NCBI GenBank assembly: GCA_964571855.1
Contig: CAZNDO010000018.1
Span: 1 to 64,000, forward strand
Direction: 5' to 3'
DNA length: 64,000 nt
Source: CAYYFX01 sp964571855
GTDB lineage: Bacteria > ARS69
Shown here: positions 51,500 through 59,415 of the stretch, one piece after another
Layout of the letters: each line of letters opens with the position of its first letter
How positions within the stretch are numbered: position 1 is the first letter of the stretch
Position numbers and translations under genes: made by a program
Notes under the pieces: model-generated
The model's input: the letters and a program-made list of their open reading frames with translations, nothing else
What the model was told of the DNA's origin: nothing
Databases searched by the model: none

Positions 51500-53326
51500 A
51501 TGATGCACCGAGGACTTTTCCCAGCCAACCCTCGCCTCGCCCGCAACGCGGCGTGGCTCGCGCTGTGTGGCGCGGTGCTGCTGCCGCTCGCGTGCGCGCC
51601 GGGTCCGGCGCTCCGGGGTTCCGGGGCCCCGCCGCTTCGCGTGCTGGTGGCGGCGGCGTCCACGCCGCTCCTCCCGGGGCTGGCCGGAGACGTGGAGCGG
51701 GACCTCGCGCGCGGGATCGCGGCGGGGCTCGGGCGCGAGGCGTTGTTCGTTCCCTGCACAGCGGGGGATCCGCTGGAGCCCCTGCAGGCGGGCGGCGTGG
51801 ACCTGGTCGCCACCGGGTTCGAGGCGGCCGGCGATGCCCCGGACGGGGTGGTCTACTCCCTGCCCTACCGGCACGAGGACGCTCCCGTGGTCCTCGCCCT
51901 CAAGGCAGACGACCCCGTGCTCCGGCGCCGCGTGAACGAGATGATCGTGTCCCGGGCCTTCGCCGCGGGCGACCGGGTGCACCGCGACGATCTGGAGGGC
52001 ATCCGGAAGCGGGGCTCGCTGCGACTGCTGGCGCTGCCGCACGTGGGCTCCTTCTTCCTGCAGGACGGTGCGCCGCGGGGCTTCGAGTACGAGCTGCTGC
52101 ACCGCTTCGCGGAGGAGCAGGGGCTGGCGCTCGAGATCGTGAGCCCGAGGACGCCCGAGGAGCTGACGGAGTGGCTGCTGGCCGGGCGCGGGGACGTCCT
52201 GGCCGCGAACCCCGAGGCGCCGCTGGCCGCGAACGCCCGCATCGCCTCCACGCGCGCGGTCGCGCGGGTGGAGATGGTGGTGGCCGCCCGGGACGACGAT
52301 CCGCGCCCGGTGCGCGAGATGGGCGATCTGGCCGGGCGCACGCTGGTGGCGCGCCGTGGCGGGGCCGAGGCCGCGCTGGCCACGCAGCTGGCCGACGCGG
52401 TGGAAGGGCTGACCCTGGAGTGGGCCGACGGGGCGATCGGGTCCACCGCGCTGATCGCCGGCGTGGGCGAGGGACGCTACGACCTGGCGCTCGTCCCTTC
52501 GCACCTGGTCACCGTGGAGCGGCACGCGGGTCGCCGCGTGGACGCGGCGCTGCGGCTCGAGAACGCGGATCTCGTGTGGAGCGTCCGGGCGTCGAGTCCG
52601 AAGCTGCGCACCGCGCTGGACGCGTACCTGGCCCGCGCGTACCGCGGCGCCGAGTACAACGTGCTCTGGCGGAAGTACTTCCGCAACGGGCAGGCCGTGG
52701 CGCGCGCCGTGCAGCGGCCGGGCCGGCTCTCCCCGTGGGACGGCGAGGTCCGGCACTGGGCGGCCGTGCACGATCTGGACTGGCGGCTCGTGGTGGCGCT
52801 CATGCACCAGGAGTCCCGCTTCCAGCCCGAGGTGGTGAGCCCGTCCGGCGCGGCCGGCCTCATGCAGATCGTGCCCGAGACCGCCACCGAGCTGGACCTC
52901 GTGGATCTGCACGATCCCGAGGAGTCCATCCGCGCCGGCACGCGCTACCTGCGCTGGCTGCTGGAGCTGTACGACGAGGACCTTTCGCTCGTGACGCGGC
53001 TGCGCTTCGCGCTGGCCAGCTACAACGCGGGCCCCGGCCACGTGGCGGATGCGCGGAAGCTGGCAGCCACGATCGGGCTGGATCCGGACCGCTGGTACGA
53101 CCACGTGGAGCGCGCCATGCTGCTGCTGGAGCAGCCCGAGTACTACGCGAACGCGCGGTGCGGCTACTGCCGCGGGTCGGAGACGGTGCGCTACGTGCGG
53201 GAGATCGACCGCCGGTACCGGCTGTACGTGCAGTTCGTGCCTCAGGACGCGCCGGAGTCCTCCCCGGACTCGGGCGCCCTGGCGGCGCTTCCGGCCGCGC
53301 CGGCCGCCCCGTTGCCGCCGGCCTGA
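51500..53326 (+). CDS. MltF-like lytic transglycosylase lipoprotein with two substrate-binding-like domains
   Basis: A 608-residue envelope enzyme that would cleave peptidoglycan glycan strands. The lipoprotein signal ends LLPLAC (Cys near 32). Two regions resemble family-3 solute-binding domains: about 45-170 (LRVLVAAASTPLLPG) and about 172-400 (LRLLALPHVGSFF, then GFEYELLHRFAEEQGL). The C-terminal SLT goose-type lysozyme domain at about 415-560 has the catalytic Glu438 in MHQESRFQP, followed by SGAAGLMQIVPETA and ALASYNAGPGHV. MltF proteins usually have one binding domain. ATG 51500 and ATG 51503 are both possible starts. The last 85 bases overlap the convergent homocysteine methyltransferase/MTHFR gene. 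Confidence 0.9.
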   Translation: MMHRGLFPANPRLARNAAWLALCGAVLLPLACAPGPALRGSGAPPLRVLVAAASTPLLPGLAGDVERDLARGIAAGLGREALFVPCTAGDPLEPLQAGGVDLVATGFEAAGDAPDGVVYSLPYRHEDAPVVLALKADDPVLRRRVNEMIVSRAFAAGDRVHRDDLEGIRKRGSLRLLALPHVGSFFLQDGAPRGFEYELLHRFAEEQGLALEIVSPRTPEELTEWLLAGRGDVLAANPEAPLAANARIASTRAVARVEMVVAARDDDPRPVREMGDLAGRTLVARRGGAEAALATQLADAVEGLTLEWADGAIGSTALIAGVGEGRYDLALVPSHLVTVERHAGRRVDAALRLENADLVWSVRASSPKLRTALDAYLARAYRGAEYNVLWRKYFRNGQAVARAVQRPGRLSPWDGEVRHWAAVHDLDWRLVVALMHQESRFQPEVVSPSGAAGLMQIVPETATELDLVDLHDPEESIRAGTRYLRWLLELYDEDLSLVTRLRFALASYNAGPGHVADARKLAATIGLDPDRWYDHVERAMLLLEQPEYYANARCGYCRGSETVRYVREIDRRYRLYVQFVPQDAPESSPDSGALAALPAAPAAPLPPA

Positions 53327-55173
53327 TCCCGCGGCACCACCTCCAGCACCTCGATGGCCGCCGCCACGTTCCCGAACGGCGGCATCACGTACACGCCCTG
53401 CACCATCGGCATGGCCTCAAGCAGCGCCTCGCGCGCGATCTCGATCCCGGCGGCGCGCGCGTCCTCGGCGGACTCGGCGCGGGCCAGCCGCTCGAGGATG
53501 CGCTCCGGGACCTCCATGCCGGGGACCTCGTTCGTGAGGAACTCGGCGTTGCGATAGCTGCGCAGCGGGAGGATGCCCACGAGCAGCGGGATCCGGCAGT
53601 GCTCCGTGCGCCGGATGAACCGCTCCAGGACGCGCACGTCGTACACGGGCTGCGTCATCACGTACTCGGCGCCGGCCTCCACCTTGTACTCGAAGCGGCG
53701 GATCTCCTCGTCCAGGTTCACGGCGGCGGGGTTCGCGCCCACGCCCAGGTGCAGGGCCGTGCGCTGGTCGATGGGGTTGCCCACGAGATCCTGCGCCCGG
53801 TTCAGCCGGCTCGCGATCTGCAGGAGACCGATGGAGTCCACGTCGAACACCGCGGTGGCCGACGGGTAGTCCCCCAGCTTCGGCGGGTCCCCGGTGACGA
53901 TGAGCACGTTGCCCACGCCGAGCGCGCCCATCCCCAGGAGATCGGACTGCATGCCGAGCAGGTTCCGGTCCCGGCAGCAGTAGTGCAGGATGGTCTCCAT
54001 CCCCACCTTCGCGGAGGCGAGGACGGCCAGCGCGAGCGAGCTCATGCGCGCGGACGCTCGCGGCCCGTCCGGGATGTTCACCGCATCCACGCCGGCGGCC
54101 CTCAGCTTCTCGATACGCGCGAGCGCCTTGGCCGGGTCCGGGCTCTTCGGCGGCGAGATCTCCACCGAGCACACGAACCGCCCGGCCGCGATCTTCGCGC
54201 CGAGGCCGGATTTCCGCTCGCGCGGCAGCGGCTCGGCCGCCGGCGCGGGTTCGGCCGTGGCGACCTTCGGGGGCGGCTTCGGGGCGCGGTAGTCCTCCGG
54301 CCGCTGCGCGCGCAGCGCCGCCTTCACCGCGCGGATGTGATCCGGCGTGGTGCCGCAGCAGCCGCCGATGATCCGCACGCCGGCGCGCAGGAAGCGGCGC
54401 GCGTACTTGGCGAAGTACTCCGGCGAGGACAGGTACATGTACCGGCCCTCGACGAGCCGGGGCATCCCGGCGTTCGGCATCACGGCGAGCGGCCGGTCCG
54501 TGGCCTCCCGCATGCGCTCGATGGCGGCCAGCATGGGCTGCGGGCCCACCGAGCAGTTCAAGCCCACCGCGTCGGCGCCCCACTCGGAGAGGCGGACGGC
54601 GATCTTGTCCGGGGCGTCGCCGAACGCGGAGTGCTCCTCGTCGGACACGCTCATCATGGCCACGACCGGCCGGTCGCTCACCTCGCGGACGGCGCGGATG
54701 GCCTCGCGCATCTCCTCCAGGCGGCGGATGGTCTCGAGGACGAAGAAGTCCACGCCGCCCTCCGCCAGCGCCTCGGCCTGCGCGCGGAAGACCGCGCGGG
54801 CCTCGTCGTAGGCGATGCGGCCGAGGGGCTCGATGGGAACGCCCAGGGGGCCCATGGACCCCGCCACGAGCACGTCCTCCCCCGCCTCGGCGCGGGCCAG
54901 GGCCACGCCGGCACGGTTGATCTCCGCCACCCGGGCACCCAGCCCGTGGGGCTCCAGCTTGAAGACGTTCGCCCCGAAGGTGTTGGTCTCGACGAAGTCC
55001 GCGCCGGCCTCGACGTACTCCCGGTGGACCTCCCGCACGAGCTCCGGCTCGGCGAGATTCAGCTCGTCGAAGCAACGGTTGATGAAGATCCCCTTGGAGT
55101 AGAGGCGCGTGCCCATGGCCCCGTCGCCCACGACGGCGCCGCGCGCGATCCTCTCCAGAAGGCCTTCCGCCAC
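53242..55173 (-). CDS. Bifunctional homocysteine S-methyltransferase / methylenetetrahydrofolate reductase
   Basis: A 643-residue fusion. Residues about 1-285 are a homocysteine-binding methyltransferase domain with the zinc ligands in GLNCSVGP near 210 and GGCCGTTPDH near 275; the N-terminal GDGAMGTRLYSKG matches the family. Residues about 325-600 are a MetF-type MTHFR barrel (FVCSVEISPPKSPDP, VTGDPPKLGDYPS, YVMTQPVYD). The same pairing is known in several phyla (for example YitJ of Bacillus). It would make 5-methyl-THF and a methionine precursor step, using folate charged by glyA. The GTG at 55173 has GGGGAGA upstream and begins the conserved domain; an ATG at 55206 is less likely. The C-terminal 30 residues are Ala/Gly-rich and lie in the overlap with the transglycosylase gene. 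Confidence 0.93.
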   Translation of the reverse strand: MAEGLLERIARGAVVGDGAMGTRLYSKGIFINRCFDELNLAEPELVREVHREYVEAGADFVETNTFGANVFKLEPHGLGARVAEINRAGVALARAEAGEDVLVAGSMGPLGVPIEPLGRIAYDEARAVFRAQAEALAEGGVDFFVLETIRRLEEMREAIRAVREVSDRPVVAMMSVSDEEHSAFGDAPDKIAVRLSEWGADAVGLNCSVGPQPMLAAIERMREATDRPLAVMPNAGMPRLVEGRYMYLSSPEYFAKYARRFLRAGVRIIGGCCGTTPDHIRAVKAALRAQRPEDYRAPKPPPKVATAEPAPAAEPLPRERKSGLGAKIAAGRFVCSVEISPPKSPDPAKALARIEKLRAAGVDAVNIPDGPRASARMSSLALAVLASAKVGMETILHYCCRDRNLLGMQSDLLGMGALGVGNVLIVTGDPPKLGDYPSATAVFDVDSIGLLQIASRLNRAQDLVGNPIDQRTALHLGVGANPAAVNLDEEIRRFEYKVEAGAEYVMTQPVYDVRVLERFIRRTEHCRIPLLVGILPLRSYRNAEFLTNEVPGMEVPERILERLARAESAEDARAAGIEIAREALLEAMPMVQGVYVMPPFGNVAAAIEVLEVVPRDQAGGNGAAGAAGSAARAPESGEDSGAS

Positions 55174-55210
55174 GGCGTCTCCCCGGCTGCGGTGGCGGAC
55201 CACCATAGAG

Positions 55211-55250
55211 CAAAACGCCGCGGCCCGGGGGGGTGATCCGGAACCGCGGC
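55211..55250 (-). terminator. Intrinsic terminator with U-tract
   Basis: CGCCGCGG at 55215-55222 pairs with CCGCGGCG at 55243-55250 (8 bp). On the minus strand the stem is followed by TTTTGC, so it would end transcripts from the exported TIM-barrel-like gene before the homocysteine methyltransferase gene. Confidence 0.6.
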
Positions 55251-55403
55251 GCGCTGTCTCCCGACTGCTCTTCTCTTCGGAGGTGGAGCGTGGCTGCGCT
55301 TCCGCGCTCCGAATGTGTGTACCCCGGGACCGCGGCCGGGTTCCCGGGGATCGCCGGGGTTCCGGGGTCGGGCGGGGTCAGGTCCCCTCCGGCCGGCCGG
55401 TCG

Positions 55404-56975
55404 TCAGCGGCGGACCAGCACCCGGGCGACCGCCGTGGCCCCGGAGGCGGTCTCCGCCCGGAGGAAGTACACGCCGGGGGCGACCGGTCGGCCGGCAGCG
55501 TCGCGGCCGTCCCAGGCCACTTCCCCCGGCCCGCGGTCGTACCGCCCCCGGGCGAGGGTGGCCACGCGGCGGCCGGCGGCGTCGTGCACGGTGAAGTGGA
55601 CGGCGGCGGCCTCCGGCAGCGCGAACGACAGCCGCGTGCCGGCGGCGGTCGGATTCGGGGCCGCCGTCAGGGTCATCCGCGACGGGTGCGCGGCCGGATC
55701 GTCCTCCCGCGCGGCCGGGGCCGGCGCCCGCTCGCGGACCTCGAACTCGTACAGGTGCGCCTCGTACGCCGCGAAGGAATCGGTGATGCGCCCGCCCCGG
55801 ATGGCGAGCGCGCGATCCTCGTGCACGACGACGGCGCGACCGTGGGGCCGCCGCGGGAGTTCGAACGTCACGTCCCCCGCGAAGCCGTTGCGCGACACGG
55901 CCACGAGCAGCGCGCTCCGGCCCGGGCCCTGCAGCACGCGGAAGTCCACCTCCGGCTCGCTGCACGACGCGCCCGGCAGGTCGGTCCCCACGAGGTACGG
56001 CGTGAGCGCCGCCACCTCCGACACGACCTGTCGGGTGATCGGCCAGTTCTCCTCTCCTCCGCCCAGCGCGTGGTACCAGGTCCACCCGGCCCAGAAGATC
56101 CCCGTGGCCCCGTGCACCACGCTGGCCCACGCCTCCCAGCGCGCCTCCTTGAGCGGGATGCCCTTGTGCGCCTGGACGATCATCCACAGCGGCTGCCCCG
56201 GGAGGTTCAGCTCCGAAAGGAAGAGGTCCGCCGCGGTGACCAGCCGATCCATCGGGCAGTCGGGATAGCCGAGCACGTTGAACGCGGTGCACGTTCCCGG
56301 CCCGGCCGGGTACGGGTAGCTCGCGAACATCACGACGTCCGTGGCGGTGGCGTAGGAGCCCACGTCCTGCTTCCAGTGCTCCAGGCTGCTGTCCGCCTGC
56401 GCGGGGGCATGGTTCATCGCGACCAGCGCGGACGGCGCGGCGGCGCGGAGTTGCGGATAGGTGTCGCGGACGTGCGCCTCGTCGATGTCGCCGATCATGT
56501 CGCGGCTGATCGTCCACGACGGCTCATCCCGATTCGCGAACGCCACGACGCGCCCGGGATGCGCGGCGGCGCAGTCCAGCAGCGCGTCCAGCTCCGCCGT
56601 CTCGTACATCCGCTGATCCACCTCCAGCTCCGGCGTGCCGGGATCGTCCCAGTTCCACGTGTCCCCCGAGCCCACCAGCAGGTGCCACCCGCCCGCCTCG
56701 GCGGCCGCCAGCACGGCGGCGCAGGACGGCGTGGTGTCCGCGTACGCGATCTCGATGTCCCAGACGAAGTTCGCGCCGGACTCCGCGATGCGCGCCTCCC
56801 AGTCCGGATACCGCGGGCTGCCGAGATCCACGAGGCCCACCGGGAAGACCGGGGCGCCGTCGATCTCGAGCAGACCATCCGGGCGGATGGACGCCCCCTG
56901 CGCCGGGAATGCCGATGCCACCGCCACGGCCACCACGATGGCGGCGCGCGGAACGCGGGGAGACGACCGGGACAT
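55404..56975 (-). CDS. Secreted TIM-barrel (glycoside-hydrolase-like) protein with C-terminal sorting domain
   Basis: A 523-residue exported protein. The signal peptide ends near GAS (residue 28). Residues about 30-340 look like a beta/alpha barrel of the glycosidase clan: LLEIDGAPVFPVGLVDLG, VWDIEIAYADT, FANRDEPSWTISRDMIGD, VMFASYPYPAGPG, and the aromatic GIFWAGWTWYHALGGG. An Asp-Glu after NR (near 148) could be an active-site acid. Residues about 345-430 are beta-rich, and the last 85 residues are the FlgD-like sorting domain ending GVYFLRAETASG and ARVLVRR. No specific enzyme family was recognised. The ATG at 56975 begins the signal peptide. Confidence 0.7.
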   Translation of the reverse strand: MSRSSPRVPRAAIVVAVAVASAFPAQGASIRPDGLLEIDGAPVFPVGLVDLGSPRYPDWEARIAESGANFVWDIEIAYADTTPSCAAVLAAAEAGGWHLLVGSGDTWNWDDPGTPELEVDQRMYETAELDALLDCAAAHPGRVVAFANRDEPSWTISRDMIGDIDEAHVRDTYPQLRAAAPSALVAMNHAPAQADSSLEHWKQDVGSYATATDVVMFASYPYPAGPGTCTAFNVLGYPDCPMDRLVTAADLFLSELNLPGQPLWMIVQAHKGIPLKEARWEAWASVVHGATGIFWAGWTWYHALGGGEENWPITRQVVSEVAALTPYLVGTDLPGASCSEPEVDFRVLQGPGRSALLVAVSRNGFAGDVTFELPRRPHGRAVVVHEDRALAIRGGRITDSFAAYEAHLYEFEVRERAPAPAAREDDPAAHPSRMTLTAAPNPTAAGTRLSFALPEAAAVHFTVHDAAGRRVATLARGRYDRGPGEVAWDGRDAAGRPVAPGVYFLRAETASGATAVARVLVRR

Positions 56976-57289
56976 GGCGGCGACTCCGGCGGGGGATGGG
57001 GTCGCGGGATGCGGCGCGGGGATCGCGCGTCGAGGCCCGGATGGTAGGACGCGCCCGCGGGCGGGATCAACCCCGGGACACCGGACGGACGAAGGGGCCC
57101 CGAGGCCCCGGAGCGGCATCGACCCACCCGTCGCCGCTTGGCCGAGCCCCGGCAGCCCCCCGCCGTTTACGGACTCGGAGCCGTCTCTCCCAGTACCGGA
57201 GGCCTTCGGGGTCTCCGAACCAGGACCGCACCACCCGTCACCACACCACGAGCGGCCCCGAGTCACACCTGTGGAACGCGCGCTCCTCC
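56976..57289. other. Intergenic region with no clear feature
   Basis: A 314-base gap between the MarR gene stop and the start of the exported TIM-barrel-like gene, both on the minus strand. It is GC-rich, with GGGGCC and GGCCCC at 57094-57109 forming a short hairpin. I see no credible small gene, RNA or strong promoter, though the promoter of the downstream gene must be here or further upstream. Confidence 0.4.
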
Positions 57290-57772
57290 CTACCTCCGCC
57301 AGAGGGTCCCGGTGCGGCGGCCGGGACGCCCGTCCGCGCCGTTCTCCGGGAACATCAGCTTCTCCACGTCCTCCAGTTCGGTGGCCAGCCGCCGCAGGCG
57401 CCGCGGGGTCACCTCTCCCCGCTCCAGCGCGTCCAGCAGGCGACCCGCGCCGGCCAGCGGCACGCGGCGCAGCGTCTCGCGGCCCCGGCGCGTGAGGTCC
57501 GTGGGGACCTTCCGCCGGTCCTCCGCGCTGCGGACGCGGGAGATGAGACCGAGTTCCGTGAGCCGCTCGAAGCGGCTCTGCATGGTGGGCACCGAGACGC
57601 CCAGCTTGCGCGCCAGCTCCACCATCGTGGCCCCCGGGTCCCCCTCCAGCAACCGGAGCACGAGCAGCAGCGGCGGGGACAGCCTCTGCCGCCGCAGCGT
57701 GCGCCGGTAGTCCTCGCGCCGGTCGCCCAGGCGCTCCACCCCGTTCACGATATGGATAATCTCGTTTCTCAT
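57290..57772 (-). CDS. MarR family transcriptional regulator
   Basis: A 160-residue winged-helix regulator. The DNA-binding domain covers about residues 32-100: a helix-turn-helix with TMVELARKLGVSVPTMQSRFERL and the wing SAEDRRKVPTDLT, whose DRR pattern is diagnostic of MarR proteins. Flanking helices provide dimerisation. The C-terminal 20 residues are basic. No ribosome site precedes the ATG at 57772, and a palindrome overlaps it, so the gene is probably autorepressed and possibly leaderless. Neighbours are secreted proteins; the target beyond itself is not clear. Confidence 0.88.
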   Translation of the reverse strand: MRNEIIHIVNGVERLGDRREDYRRTLRRQRLSPPLLLVLRLLEGDPGATMVELARKLGVSVPTMQSRFERLTELGLISRVRSAEDRRKVPTDLTRRGRETLRRVPLAGAGRLLDALERGEVTPRRLRRLATELEDVEKLMFPENGADGRPGRRTGTLWRR

Positions 57773-57789
57773 ACGGTATGGGATTATCC
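57754..57789. promoter_or_regulatory. Candidate autoregulatory operator of the MarR gene
   Basis: Three dyads overlap the MarR start: CATACGGTATG (57770-57780, 5-bp arms, includes the start codon), GGATTATCC (57781-57789), and a wide inverted repeat with GGATAATC at 57754-57761 and GATTATCC at 57782-57789 (8-bp perfect arms, 20 bases apart). The patch is much richer in A+T than its surroundings. MarR proteins bind such dyads over their own promoters. Confidence 0.5.
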
Positions 57790-57811
57790 GCACTTCATAG
57801 TATGGCGCAAC

Positions 57812-57850
57812 AAAAAAAGCGGGCCGGAGGACGAAAATCCTCCGGCCCGC
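57812..57850 (-). terminator. Strong intrinsic terminator
   Basis: GCGGGCCGGAGGA (57819-57831) pairs perfectly with TCCTCCGGCCCGC (57838-57850) over 13 bp with a six-base loop. On the minus strand it is followed directly by seven Ts. It lies 25 bases past the LVIVD protein gene's stop and is the clearest terminator in the window. It separates that gene from the MarR gene. Confidence 0.92.
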
Positions 57851-57875
57851 CGGCGCGCCCGTTCCGCGGGTGGGC

Positions 57876-59309
57876 TCAGGGCGCCACGGTGATCCTCGCC
57901 GCCGCCGTGCGGCCCGCCGCCTCCAGGCGCGCGAAGTACACGCCCGCGGCCACGGGGCGGCCCGCCTCGTCGCGGCCGTCCCACGACAGCTCCGCCGCCC
58001 CCGTGGCGGACGTCCGGGAGCCCAGCTCCCGCACGCTTCGCCCCGCCGCGTCCACGATGCGCGCGGACGCCGCCGCGCCGGCCGGCAGGCGGGCCGCGAG
58101 CAGGACCGGCGACCCGCGCCGCACCGGATTCGGCCGCGCCGGCCCGAGCGACACCACGGGCGCCTCCTGCGGCGCCGCCGGCACCGCGACGGCCGCGGCA
58201 TTCGCCGCCGCCGGCGCCGCGCCGTCGTCCTCGAGCAGCTCCATCACGTACAGGCCACCCCCGATGTCGGACGCCACGAAGAGCCCCGGCGAGTCCGGGT
58301 AGTACGGGAACACGCCCCAGCAGCCCGCGAACGCCGGGATGTCGCCGCGCGGGAACGTGTCGTACCAGGCCACTTCCCGCATGTCCGCCGGGTCCGACAC
58401 GTCCACGATCCGCACGCCCGCCGTGTACCAGGACACGTAGGCCAGCCGCCCCTTCACGTGGACGTTGTGCGGGATGCAGTACCGGCCGTTCGGCGGCTGC
58501 CACAGCCCGGCGAACTGCGGCGCGGCCGGATCCGAGATGTCCCACGCGCGCAGGCTGGCGCCGGAGCGCTCGTCCGTGGTGAGCACGTGCACGCCGTCGC
58601 CGACCGGCCACGCGTTGTGCGTGAAGGCGCCCGGGTACGGCCCCACCTGGCCGAGGATCGCCGGCGTGGCCGGCGTGGAGACGTCCAGGAGGAAGAGTCG
58701 CGTCGCGTTGATGGCGGACACGTACGCCACGCCGTCCGCGGCGTAGACGTCGTGGGCGTACGCGCCGTCCCATCGCCCCGCCACCGTGGGCGCGGCCGGC
58801 GGCGCGAGATCCAGGATGAGGATGCCGCCCGTGCGGTCCCGCCCGGCGATGTACGCGCGCGCCGCCGCCTCGTCGATGTACAGGTTGTGCGCCGTGGTGA
58901 AGCCGCCCACCGTGGCGGCCGGCTGCGGCGCGGACGGGTCCGCGATGTTCACGACCTGCAGCCCGCCCCCGGCCTCGTTCACGACGTACATGTACGAACC
59001 GTACGTCTTGATGTCCCGCCAGGCGGAGCCGGGCCCGGGAACGAACGACACCTCCACGGGCCGCCGGCGGTCCGTGATGTCGATCACCGCCACGCCGTCG
59101 TACGCGCCGAGCAGCGCGTACTCCCGCCCGTCGGGCGCGGTCCAGCCCCAGATGTCGCTGTAGCTCGAGTGCTGGTCGAGGACCCCGTGGAGGGCGACGT
59201 TCTCCGCCGGGAAGCGCTCGGCACGGACCTCGGACGGCCCGGCGGACGCGGGAACGGGAAACACGACGGCGCCCAGTGCGGCGGCGCCGAGAACAGCCGG
59301 CCGGAACAT
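57876..59309 (-). CDS. LVIVD-repeat (choice-of-anchor B) surface protein 1
   Basis: A 477-residue exported protein. The signal peptide ends in ASA near residue 23. Residues about 40-370 are a beta-propeller-like series of LVIVD repeats (GVAVIDITDRRRPVEV, GLQVVNIADPSAPQP, GVRIVDVSDPADMRE) typical of the choice-of-anchor B family. The constant HNAWPVGDGVHVLTTDE and IPHNVHVKGRLAYVSWY stretches are shared with its two neighbours. The last 80 residues are a FlgD-like sorting domain (SLGPARPNPV ... GVYFARLEAAG), ending RITVAP. It is probably a surface-displayed protein of unknown ligand. It ends at the strong terminator downstream and lacks the extra middle domains of its neighbours. Confidence 0.85.
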   Translation of the reverse strand: MFRPAVLGAAALGAVVFPVPASAGPSEVRAERFPAENVALHGVLDQHSSYSDIWGWTAPDGREYALLGAYDGVAVIDITDRRRPVEVSFVPGPGSAWRDIKTYGSYMYVVNEAGGGLQVVNIADPSAPQPAATVGGFTTAHNLYIDEAAARAYIAGRDRTGGILILDLAPPAAPTVAGRWDGAYAHDVYAADGVAYVSAINATRLFLLDVSTPATPAILGQVGPYPGAFTHNAWPVGDGVHVLTTDERSGASLRAWDISDPAAPQFAGLWQPPNGRYCIPHNVHVKGRLAYVSWYTAGVRIVDVSDPADMREVAWYDTFPRGDIPAFAGCWGVFPYYPDSPGLFVASDIGGGLYVMELLEDDGAAPAAANAAAVAVPAAPQEAPVVSLGPARPNPVRRGSPVLLAARLPAGAAASARIVDAAGRSVRELGSRTSATGAAELSWDGRDEAGRPVAAGVYFARLEAAGRTAAARITVAP

Positions 59310-59336
59310 CGATGCCTCCGATCCGCGGAAACGAAG

Positions 59337-59365
59337 GGGACCCGCCCCACGGCGGGGCGGGTCCC
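59337..59365 (-). terminator. Stem-loop terminator
   Basis: GGGACCCGCCCC (59337-59348) pairs perfectly with GGGGCGGGTCCC (59354-59365), 12 bp with a five-base loop, 50 bases past the stop of the second LVIVD gene. Only a short T-rich stretch follows on the minus strand. Confidence 0.65.
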
Positions 59366-59415
59366 GGGACTTTCCCGTCGGAGGCGGGCGATCGCAACCG
59401 CCCGCGCGCCCGGAC

